Positions 12,979 to 24,900 of a DNA stretch of 64,000 nucleotides are shown here, in pieces (positions within the stretch are counted from its first letter, which is position 1; the number at the start of each line of letters is the position of its first letter). Where the stretch lies: NCBI RefSeq assembly GCF_963576615.1, contig NC_088711.1:1240001-1304000 (forward strand), in the 5' to 3' direction. The DNA is from Watersipora subatra. Taxonomy: Eukaryota; Bryozoa; Gymnolaemata; Cheilostomatida; Watersiporidae. The notes under the pieces are model-generated. The model was not told where the DNA came from and searched no databases. It was given only the letters and a program-made list of their open reading frames with translations. The position numbers and the translations under genes are program-made.

Positions 12979-15900
12979 ATGGAGTCTTTCTTGAACAAGC
13001 TTAAAAGTACAGTTTCAGAGGTGTTGCCTGGGAACCCTTTAGGAAGTCATTATGACATACAAGACAGGCTACTAGGTTCAGCTGGTCCAAACATGGCTTG
13101 GAAGATTTATCGAGCTACTAAGAAAACTACTAAAGAGGTGATAGATTATTGTTTTATATAATCACCTTATTATAGGGAATAAGAGAAGAGGGAATGATAG
13201 ACAGCCTAGATGGGAATGATAGTAAATTTTATCTAGAAACTGCTCCAGATGACCCGCGAATTAACTGTGATGCTCTATTTGTGTTGCTAGCAGTTTTTGC
13301 ATTGCTAAATGTCTGTCACTTGAGTTTGCCTGGCTTTTCAGTTTATTGTCACTGGCTCATGTATATTTCATCTGCAAATGCTTGTTAGTATTTTCTTTGC
13401 AGAATGCTTGCGTCTTTGTCTTCGACAAGAGGGACATTGAGAAACTTACAAAAGATGATAAGAAACAAATAATTTCGAGTTTGAGGAGAGGAATTCAGCA
13501 GCTGACTAAACTCCGGCACCCTAAGATACTCTCTGTTGTACATCCCATAGAGGAAAACAGGTAGACTTAGCACTCTGTTGTAGATCCCATAGAGGAAAAC
13601 AGGTAGACTTAGCACTCTGTTGTACATCCCATAGAGGAAAACAGGTAGACTTAGCACTCTGTTGTACATCCCATAGAGGAAAACAGGTAGACTTAGCACT
13701 CTGTTGTACATCCCATAGAGGAAAACAGGTAGACTTAGCACTCTGTTGTACATCCCATAGAGGGAAACAGGTAGACTTATCACTCTGTTGTACATCCCAT
13801 AGAGGAAAACAGGTAGACTTAGCACTCTGTTGTACATCCCATAGAGGGAAACAGGTAGACTTATCACTCTGTTGTACATCCCATAGAGGAAAACAGGTAG
13901 ACTTAGCACTCTGTTGTACATCCCATAGAGGAAAACAGGTAGACTTAGCACTCTGTTGTACATCCCATAGAGGAAAACAGGTAGACTTAGCACTCTGTTG
14001 TACATCCCATAGAGGAAAACAGGTAGACTTAGCACTCTGTTGTACATCCCATAGAGGAAAACAGGTAGACTTAGCACTCTGTTGTACATCCAATAGAGGA
14101 AAACAGGTAGACTTATCACTCTGTTGTACATCCCATAGAGGAAAACAGGTAGACTAAGCAAACACACTTCTGCATTACAATACTACAATACACGCACGTC
14201 CCTGTACAGACTCGTTACAAACTCACTAGAATGCAGCTTACCTTAAAACCTGAAATTGAATGCCATGGCGCTCTATTTTTCAACCCTTTTATAGTGGCGG
14301 TCTATTGGAGGTGGCATTGTATTTCTCAAATGGCTCGTCAGAATTTTGGGAAGATAAATTTAACCCTTTTCTGGTAGAGCGATATTAAACCTTTTGAATG
14401 CTATAAATCTGCTAACTTACCTCCAACTTGTCAACAATCCCTTAGTAAATATGCATTGAGAACTGCGAAATATTTATACCAGTTGATATCTATAGCTTGC
14501 AATTAACCTGCCTTGATATTTTAGCCTGTGTCCGGCTTTGCAATTTGCAGCCAAAACTAGCTTTTTATGTGCAACAGAAGAGGAGTTACGAGTGTTGATC
14601 AAATGTCAGATCAGATTATCGCAATGATGCTATTAAATAATATGCTATAAATCTGCAAATTTATAAATTATATAATGGTAATCTATCAAATGCTACAAAT
14701 ATATATTCATGAACAAGTGACATAATCGAACCATACTTATATTACACGCAGAAACCAAAATTTACGTTTTTGAAACAAAAATATTTGCATCGTTTGCTCA
14801 GCCAGTTGCGTTTCGATTGTTGCTTTTGTTTGGAACTTTGCTTTCTGGCTGTTCAATACATTCCAGTGTCTTTTCACCTCATCTTTTCTTCCGCACTTCT
14901 GAAATAGTCGATATTACTGTCCAAACAATCTTTTTAGCAGAGCTTTTACGCGTTGTGATTTAGAATGCTATATTTTGCTCAAATAAAAATACATCGTGTG
15001 TAATCTTGCACATTCGGGCTTAGCCGGAGTTTTAGCCTCAAAATAGTCATTCAGATTCCATTGTAATTTCTAAATCATTTTTCACATACGTCGAAGTATC
15101 AAGACCACGTTAAACTAGCAGCTACTATTAGCCTGAGACAGTTATTATTTATTTCTATAATATTGCTTGCAAAGATTTAACGAAAAAAAAACGAAAAGCT
15201 TCTGAGTTGGACTGCGAGAGAATTGATTGTTATTGATGTAAACGATTCATTATTAATCCGATTTTGTGGACACTTTTCTACTGACCACTTGATATTATGG
15301 GTTTATAAAGGTCAAAGTGGCGATCAAATGGAAGTCGCGGTCAAATAGAGGGTGGCGCTTTATTTTTCAACCTTTTTCTCATAGTGCTGGTCAAATAGAG
15401 GTGGCGGTCAAATATAGGTAGCGTTTAGTTAGAGGTTTTACGGTATATGAATTTTCATGCGTTGCTAACACATGATGTTGGCATATTATAAATCTCAAGT
15501 GGATTTTATAAATGTACCTGCGCTTGAGGTGTCTAACTTCTGTTACACATGTCATATTAACACACAGCTGCCCTATCATACCTGGTCTTATAGATACAGT
15601 TGCCAGGTTGACCTGCACCTAAAGTTTATATGTGCCTTCATCTAGGTCCATATTCAGACGAAAATAGACAGAACCCGGGCTAATAATGAAATCCATCGTC
15701 ATAGTTAGCAATTCTACCTGTCCCACCTTGTCATCTTGTGCTATTTGCTTGTAGAGACTGTTTGGCGTTTGCTACTGAGCCTGTCCTGATGTCGCTTGCT
15801 AACCTTCTTGAGTTGCATGAGACAGAACAGTCTGAAAAACTCGATGAATTGGAAATAAAGTATGGATTGACACAGGTGAGCTTGTGGAGTTGTCTGTCCA

Positions 15901-18900
15901 TTGTGGCTGGTTTAGCTGACTTGGAAGTTGAAATATTTTAATAAAATGTTAATATGTTGTAACATAAAGAGTCTAGTTCGTTCTTATCTGCTTTTGTTTG
16001 AAGGTAGCGATAGGGATTATCAGCCTGCTAGTAGGTTCTCATGCTACATGTTTTTCAGGTGCTAGAGGCTCTCTCCTTCTTACACGGTGATGTCAAACTA
16101 ACTCATGGAAATATTCATCCCTCCTCCATTCTTCTTAATGACCTCAGATGCTGGAAACTTGCTGGTTTTGATTTCTTCACTTGTGACTCTCCTCAAGGTC
16201 ACAACCAGGTCAGCTCTACCAGACTACACTTTTAGTGTTAATGAATTTTAATATTTTCATAAAGTGACCACTTTTTATTTTTCAATTTAAATCTTTTTTA
16301 CCACAAGCCGTGCAGTTTGGCTCCGCATAGCGTTTACATATGGCCAAGAGCCGCATGATGCAGCTTCAGTAGGCTTCGTACAAAATGTTTCTTATTAGTG
16401 AGTAGTTAATTATATAGCCTGTCATGTCTGTACTTAAAGGAAGGGAAACAATTATCTGTACGCCTTGAGCCAATAGAAAATATGTTTACAACCAATCCTC
16501 ATCGTAGTTTCGCTTTGCGGAAACTATTTTTTATTGCAATGTTTTCTTAGCAATGACCAGCAATGTCAGACACATTACAGCTACGGAGGGTTTACTAATT
16601 GTAGATCAATGGACTTTAGGTGATTTATTTTTAAAAGTAGGTCTAACTGAGAGCGATTATTTATTTTTAGCAGTAATAATAATATTTTAAGTTGTAATAA
16701 TATATAACTCGTCCGGGCCGGACATGCTCACATTAGTAGCAAGATAGGTCGAAAAAGTGTCCGAGCTCATTCTGCAACACATATTAGGTACATACAGTGT
16801 ATGCATAGTACCTGGTACCGGTACATAGTATCGTAGCTAGTCCTATGTACTGAGTAGCATGTACTGTCTACTATGTACTGAGTAGTATATACTCACTGTA
16901 TGAGGTACATACAGTGCATACATAGTACCTGGTACCAGTACATAGTACCGTAGCTAGTCCTATGTACTGAGTAGAATGTACTGTCTACTATGTGCTGAGT
17001 AGTATATACTCACTGTATGAGGTACATACAGTGCATACATAATACCATGGTACCGGTACATAGTACCATAGCTAGTCCTATGTACTGTCTAGTATGTACT
17101 GAGTAGTGTCCTCTTGCTCTGCCTACTGGGAATTTGTATCACTAATTGTAGATTAATTTACATAGACTGTGACATAGTCTTACTCTCGTATAGAACATTA
17201 ACAAATTTATTTGTTTGTTATCTCCAATTTCATCAAAAATGAAAACCCTGCATTTCTGGTTTTATAACATTTAAATGTAATAATTACACCAATAGCATTA
17301 GTCAGAAACTTTGCTTACCTTAAAATGCTATAATGCTAGCGACAGTCACAAAACACCGGAATTATTTAATAATACGCAAGTAAATAATTATTGGTCAATT
17401 AAACACACTCAATATGATCAGTATTACAAGTTCAACTATCAGGTTATGGTCGTAGATAAGGCTTGATTACAGCATCATATAAGGGAATAGTCTAAACCTT
17501 GTACCACTAGTAATTTACTTCTTGTACCGCTAGTAAATTACTTTTTGTACTACTAGTAAATTACTTGTTATACCACTAGTAAATCACTCCTTGTAATACT
17601 AGTAAATTACTTTTTGTACCGCTAGTAAATTTACCACTAGTAAATCACTCCTTGTACCGCTAGTAAATTACTCCTTGTACCGCTAGTAAATTACTCCTTG
17701 TACCGCTAGTAAATTACTCCTTGTACTACTAGTAAATCACTCCTTGTACCGCTAGTAAATTACTCCTTGTACTACTAGTAAATCACTCCTTGTACCGCTA
17801 GTAAATTACTCCTTGTACCGCTAGTAAATTACTCCTTGTACCGCTAGTAAATCACTCCTTGTAATACTAGTAAATTACTTTTTGTACCGCTAGTAAATTA
17901 CTCCTTGTACCACTAGTAAATCACTCCTTGTACCGCTAGTGAATTACTCCTTGTACCACTAGTAAATCACTCCTTGTACCACTAGTAAATTACTCCTTGT
18001 ACCACTAGTAAATTACTCCTTGTACCACTAGTAATTTACTTCTTGTACCGCTAGTAAATTACTTCTTGTACCGCTAGTAAATTACTCCTTGTACCACTAG
18101 TAAATTACTTCTTGTACCGCTAGTAAATTACTTCTTGTACCGCTAGTAAATTACTCCTTGTACCACTAGTAATTTACTTCTTGTACCGCTAGTAAATTAC
18201 TTCTTGTACCGCTAGTAAATTACTTCTTGTACCGCTAGTAAATTACTCCTTGTACCGCTAGTAAATTACTCCTTGTACCACTAGTAAATTACTCCTTGTA
18301 CCGCTAATAAGTCACTCCTTGTACCACTAGTCAGTTACCCGAGCCGAGATTAACTTTTTTCTCTGAACAATTTACATAACTTCATATAATTTTCTGCAGT
18401 TCTTTTTTCTCTATATCACCTACAATATTCCTATTGTTTTATCAAACTCAATTCAAAATGCAAGTAGTTCCATCACAACCTAAAGGAATAATATCAGCAA
18501 ACACTTGAATAAGCAAATGCATTCTTGTGTTTCCCACTGGTTTTTTGCGGTGGTCTCGGGAGCCTAGTTGAACTGCTGGTGTTTGTTATTAGTATAGATA
18601 CCTTCTGTTACCTTGATTTAGTTGACTTTATTTGGGTTATTATTTCAGCCAATGTCTCAAACCAAAGAATGGTGCTCCGGTCTATCTCTCTATCTCCAGC
18701 CAGCATTGGACTATCTGGCACCAGAATATGGCAGTGGTCAAACCAACAACAGTAAAAGTGACATGTATAGCTTAGGAGTTACTGTTCATGCGCTATACAA
18801 TCAGGGTAAACCTGTCTATCAGTGTCATGACTCTCTCACCACCTTCAAAACTCGATCTGCTGAGGTATGGGCCACGTTATTTTATGCGTCAACTCATATT

Positions 18901-21900
18901 ATTTATTCCATGAATATATCCTAGCAGTCTCTTGCGTCATGAGAGATCATCACATGTAATAACTGTGTGCACAATTATTCCATTATTCAGCAAGTTGATT
19001 GAGTGGTGCAGACGGTAATATACTTAGCTTGGGAGCTGGATATCTGGGTTCAATTCTTGTGCGGTGCATTCATCTTTCTTAATGCTGTTAGTGTGGATTT
19101 TATCATATTAAAGATCGAACAGTTTTGATGCACATTTGAACTTGTTTCTGTTCAAAATATAGTCATCGGAGCGTTGGAATATAGCGCTGCCTGCTGCAGA
19201 AGCATATTTCTCATGGTGACTAAATATGGTTATTATAGTGATTAAATCGTCCTTCAACCTTCACGACTGCTTTAGATGCGAACATTTCGTCAGTCGCTGC
19301 TTAGGAATATTCCTCAAAGTTTCCACGAGTCCTTCAAGTCTCTTCTCAGCTATGATTCTTTGTCAAGGCTAGATGCAAAGTCGCTGCTTAAGGTAAGTTA
19401 CACCAGTGCTGGCCTCAGTATGTGTATTTTGTAAAAGAATAGAATGCAGTGTTAAAATGCTAGTGCTGTTATTATCTTTCCAGACAGATCACCTGCAAGG
19501 AGTGTCAGTCATGACACTCGTTTATCTAGACTCTCTCGTACAAAGGGATAACCTTCAGAAATCACAATATTTCAAGAGTCTGCCAGCTGGTCTCAAGCAG
19601 ATGTCAGTGGTGAGTGGTAAGAAGGACATGTTTAAGTCTATGATCGGTTGTAGAGAAAGGATGAGTAGCGTATAGAGCATTCTTCACACGATTATGAGCT
19701 GATAAGAAGTAGTCCAGCCAATCGCTGAACATAAACAGATGAGCTGCGGTCTGCAATCACTTGACTTTTAATTTCCATTTTGGAAAATTGTTAAATAAGA
19801 TATGTGCAGCATTTAATTGAATATGTGTCTAAAATCTTTACTAAAGAGAACATATTTTCACTATTTTATTCATTAATTTCATTTTTTATTTTATTATTTT
19901 TATTATGATGGCTTCTGTTTCTCACTTTGGTAGGCTAGGAAGCCAGCCAATGAAAGACCTTGTTGAATCTATACATCATCTTATAGTCAATATGGTGGAG
20001 GGGAACAAACAAAACAGTATTTATTCCTCATAGTTTTCTATTGGATGGCTTTGTTCTGCTCCTCGTCTGACTCGCGCGTGGCTGGCCACTTGAGCCCAGA
20101 TTGATTTGTGGTTGAACTTTTTATACTTTATACAGCCCCTAGCACCTTCTATAAATAACTGATAAGGTATGCTGTGTGCGCTGTGAACATACGCATGCCT
20201 ATACATTGGTAGCCTGTCTCGACAAACTGTTGTTTTTGTGGAGTTGTTCCCCCGTCGAGCGGGCGAGCAACACAACAGCTTGTCACAAGACGTACTGCAC
20301 CTGATACATCAGCTGCACTGAAAGAGAGTTGTTCTCTTCCATCTATGCGGCTTGGCTGCGATGTTATGGCGGTCGCTCCATTGGTAATCATAACGGATTT
20401 CGCGCAAAAATTTATGTAGAAAAAAAAAGATTACAACATTTAATCAAAAACCATTCTTTGTTGTGAACGTTAGTAAAACTTGAGAATAAAATAAATTGAA
20501 AATAAAATCCATAAGAACAAATAAAACTGACTAATACAAAAATAGAAATAAAACTGACTGAGCGCACAAATAACGACATGTTTAGTCGCTGTTGTTGCCC
20601 AAGTTCTCAAGTTCTACTAAAGTTTACCGCAGAGACTGGTCGCTGGTTAAACGTTGTAATCTTATTTTTTGCTACATAAATTTTTGGGCGAAATTCGTTA
20701 TGATTACCAATGGAGCGGCCACCATAACATCGCAACCAAGCCGCATAGACGGAAGAGAACAACTCCCTATAAGTGCAGCTGATGCATCAGGTGCAGTACG
20801 TCTTGTGACAAGCTGTTGTGTTGCTCGCCCGCTCGACGGGGGAACAACTCCGCAAAAACAACAGTTTGTCAAGGCAGGCTAATACATTGGGTGTGGCAAC
20901 TATTTATTCTGGCTATTACAGAGTCTATGCCTACACAGAGTGTTACCAGTTCTCTTCTCTGAGTGTGCCAATCGGGAGATGATTCCATTTGCACTACAAA
21001 ACATCATCATTATAGCAGAAAAGTGTAGCAAACAACAGTATCAGGAGCTGCTCTTTCCTAGGCTCATCCCGATACTGAGTATATCAGAGCCTATGCAGGT
21101 GAGGTGGGCTCATCTCTACACTCAGTATATCAGAGCCTATGCAGGTGAGATGGGCTCATCTCTACACTCAGTATATCAGAGCCGATGTTTTTTATGCTTG
21201 TACAGTTGTTATTACTCGATTGACTTAAATAGTATCCTAATGCAATGAAATTATCTCTTAGATACCTCTGATACTGTTACAGCACATCAATTACATAAGT
21301 ACTGTTTCAGCTTAGCTTGTTCAGGTTCTTCAATATCTTGGCTTTCAAATGAGCCATTGTTTGACATGGTGAGACAGACATTGGTTAGTGTTTATAGGAT
21401 TTCCCCAGAGCTCTACCGCAGAAATCTTTAATGGTATAGGCTCGGAAAATGTGACGTCACAATTTTCATATTTGGTGTTGTGTGCTCTTACCGCTTATTT
21501 TTATCGCTGACTGCTTATATTTATCATCTACGATAATGACGCTAGTGGCAGGCGAAGGTGGGACAACTCCAGAGAACCAATTAAGATGACAAAGGTATCA
21601 GTGTCATTAACTCTCCAAGTACAGACTATTTTTATGATAAATAACTCAGATTCTAAGCACCATACTATATTTTCCCGATGATATTATGCACTAGCCCTCC
21701 CTTTTTATTGTGATGTTTAGGGATATGACTGAGGCTAATTAATTTCAAGCATTGTGTGATCTCGCAAGAGTGCAATCTACATATAGTCCTAGGGCCACGC
21801 CACTGCAGGTCACAATTTAATTGATGTGATTTCATTACCTTTACCACCATAGGTGGTTAACAACCAGGTACAGTCAAACATGGATAACTCGTCCACGGAT

Positions 21901-24900
21901 AGCTCGAACACATGGTTAATTCGAACATTTCCTTTGGTCCGTTCCCACGTAATGATAAATTGCTATAGATAACTCGAGCTCAACACTGTTAATTCGAACT
22001 GTTTTTTTGCCCAACGGCTACCGAAACGGTTGTTATCGCTTTAGAAAATCACTTTATTCAAAGCCATAGAGGTAAACTTCATCTTTTCGTAATTCATAAG
22101 CGTCGTTATTATCACCATCGGCAAAATATTTTTGTCAACGACTTTTCTAAAGGTTTGGTGAAATTTGATTTATACTGCTATACGATGAGTAGCACGGGCT
22201 AGCCGGGTCACGCGCGCAAGGATTTTCGCCACGCACATACAAAACAAAAATCGCATGTTGTTTTTGTTTTGTATGTGCGTGGCGAAAATCCTTGAGTGCG
22301 TGACCCGGTTAGCCCGTGATGAATAGTTTTCCGACGTTGATTCCGTGTTGAATCAACGTCGGAATGTTGAATGTTTAAAACGTCTTAAAAATTGTTGTAA
22401 TTAAACTTTAACGTTGTCTGAGCTACAAAAAACTATTCATCGTTTGACCTAAACACAGAATACGTGTGTACATTCAATAAGTATCTATTAAAAAAACGTG
22501 AGTGATATAGAATGTATGTAAAACCTCGTAAAACTTCTAATTGAACTGCCTCGGAGTGTTGCTCTTAACGAATCCCAGGTAAAGTAAGATAATCTTTGCA
22601 TAAACTTCAAGAAAAAACGGCAAAATTGATCATGGGTAAAACCCCAAAAGAAAAAAATGTCTTTTCTTTTGAGCATTTCAACAACAATCAAGTTTTGCCA
22701 ATGTCAATCTGAAAAACGTCCTGGCAATAACATCACCTCAAACAACAAACCAATCTCAAGTGATAGAAAAATCTCTATACTTTTTCATGAAAACGTTTTA
22801 AACTTTACATTAGAAGCATTTAATTTGAAACAAGCCATTTGTGCTTTTGATTTATATTATAGTTTGTATATGTACATGTATCTACTAATAAATAAGTAAA
22901 TATATGGACTTGTGACAGTGCTCTGATAACTTGAACGCTCTGATAATTCGAACACTTTTGCTCGGTCCCTTGAAGTTCGAGTTATCCATGTTTGACTGTA
23001 TGTTGTTAGTAGTCATTTCTGTTTTTGTTTAATTTTGTGGTAGAAGTCAATTGAGTTAAATCAATCGTTGGGGTTGACTCACTGTACTCCAGGACTGTTC
23101 AAAATAGAGAAGCCTACTGTAAATAACTTAATCTGCCTATTAGCTAGTACTATACACAAAGTGATTAATTTAATTGTCCAATACACCTGTTTTCTATTTT
23201 CCATATACTGTAATTTTTTCAAATATAATATAAATATTTTAATTTTTATATTTTTTTCTTTTTGATATTTTATTACTAATTAGCTATTAATCAAGTTATT
23301 AATCATTTCTGTATGGGACAAACAATGCCATTATATATAACGATGAGATAATAATTACTATAAATGTTTAAAATGAACAAAAGGATAAAAAAAGTAAACT
23401 CTAACAATCACCCGAAATCTATTAACCCAGAACGTGTGTTTGTATTGGTCAGGCATTAGCACGATCCCCGGGCATTGTTGATTATCTAGAATGCTAGTTT
23501 ATTATTAGCGCTCTCTGAGTTTAAGAGCACCGATCGTTAGAGAAAAGCGCAGCCTCAATGGCAGCGAAAGGGATCGACGACCTAAGGCTAAATGATAGTT
23601 ATGACATTACATTTGCTCATTTCCTCATTCCTCATTGCTATGGAATCTACTACCGGTTACACAGCGTAAAATTGTAAATGCTAATTCTTTCAAAAATGAA
23701 CTGAAGCGTTACCTCAGACAACCAGACTAGACTAAACTTACTAGACAGACTACTGCTGACTCTACTTTCAGGTTCCGCGCCTTAATTAGCCTTGCTATTG
23801 CGCACAGGGACCTCATCATCACCTTCCCTGCAGTGACATTTTTTTCTATTTCTCTTGACCTTTTATACTGTAAGAAACACTCTTCATATTATTTTTTGTA
23901 GTTATATTATAGATGAAAATAAACAAAACAAACATTGTGGGAACCAAGTGTTTTTTTATTGCAGGACATACTTTTGCTACCCTGTTTTTCATAGTTCTAT
24001 TATTCTTTGTGTATTGAATGTAGGCTCATTCGAAAGCCAAGACTCTGATGTACTGAAATATATGATAAAAGTACTCATGTAATTGATGTGCTTTAAAGGT
24101 TGACTTGCAACAAATTTCACATTACAGTTATTTGGTATCAAAAGATTCACCATGTCTTACTCTGTTGTGTTGTAGGTGCAAAATATGTGGGAATGTGATT
24201 ACAAGCTCTTAAAAGCTCAAAAACGAAAAGCCGCCGTAGATTGGAATCTCTATTTCTCTGACGTAGCCACGAAATTTGGTTACCGTCTTGTCACATATAT
24301 TCTCACGTGAACTGAAAGGCCAATACAAAGCTCGATATAAAACTTACCGTAGTACTAGTTTATGACAAACACTCCGGGTTTTACCGAAGACCCCGTATCA
24401 TATATAGATGCTCGCTACTTTACAGTTTTATTTCGGCCTGATCTAATCGGCGAGTCGTAGTCTGATCATGTGACCCAATACTTCGCAAATAATTTTTGCA
24501 GCACTTTTCGATTATCACAAGTGACCAACAGGCTCATCATGATTATCAGACAATGATATGTACTCCTTCAAGGTAAGGCTAAAAAATTAAACGAATTTTT
24601 ACGGTAAGTTAAAAGATATTACTGCTAAAAGTGGCAGCATTATGATGACGATAAAACAGACGCGTAAAAACAATAGACATAGTTTTATTGAATACGTGAA
24701 ATATATTTGTGAAAATGTTTTGACGAATAAGGTTGCTTGAAAGTGTAAACAAAAACCATCTTTCACAACTACATCACATTTGAGCCGTTTTGGAAAGGGA
24801 ATCCAAACTATCATGGAAAGGGAATCCAAACGGTCTCGTGTGGCTGCAATTTTCTGTTCGCTTTTTAGCTTTTAAGAGCTTTTAATCACATTCCCATATA

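Larger units (their letters stand above)
16209..18648 (+). other. SCYL2 intron 4, with two tandem arrays
   Basis: The donor follows CAG at 16208 and the acceptor TATTTCAG ends at 18648. Apart from the arrays at 16788 and 17505 it holds AT-rich unique sequence with no exon-like frames. Confidence 0.8.

Noticed and set aside
13385..14167. Long - strand frames of 260 and 190 codons with regular repeats
   Set aside because: They are translations of the 42-bp splice-junction array on the wrong strand; the unit length is a multiple of three, so frames stay open by construction.
18990..19090. Functional tRNA gene
   Set aside because: Box-like motifs are present but I cannot fold a proper acceptor stem and anticodon arm; SINE-like fragment is more likely.
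20021..20882. Frames of 66-96 codons on both strands
   Set aside because: They are inverted images of each other within the arms of the Mutator-like MITE.
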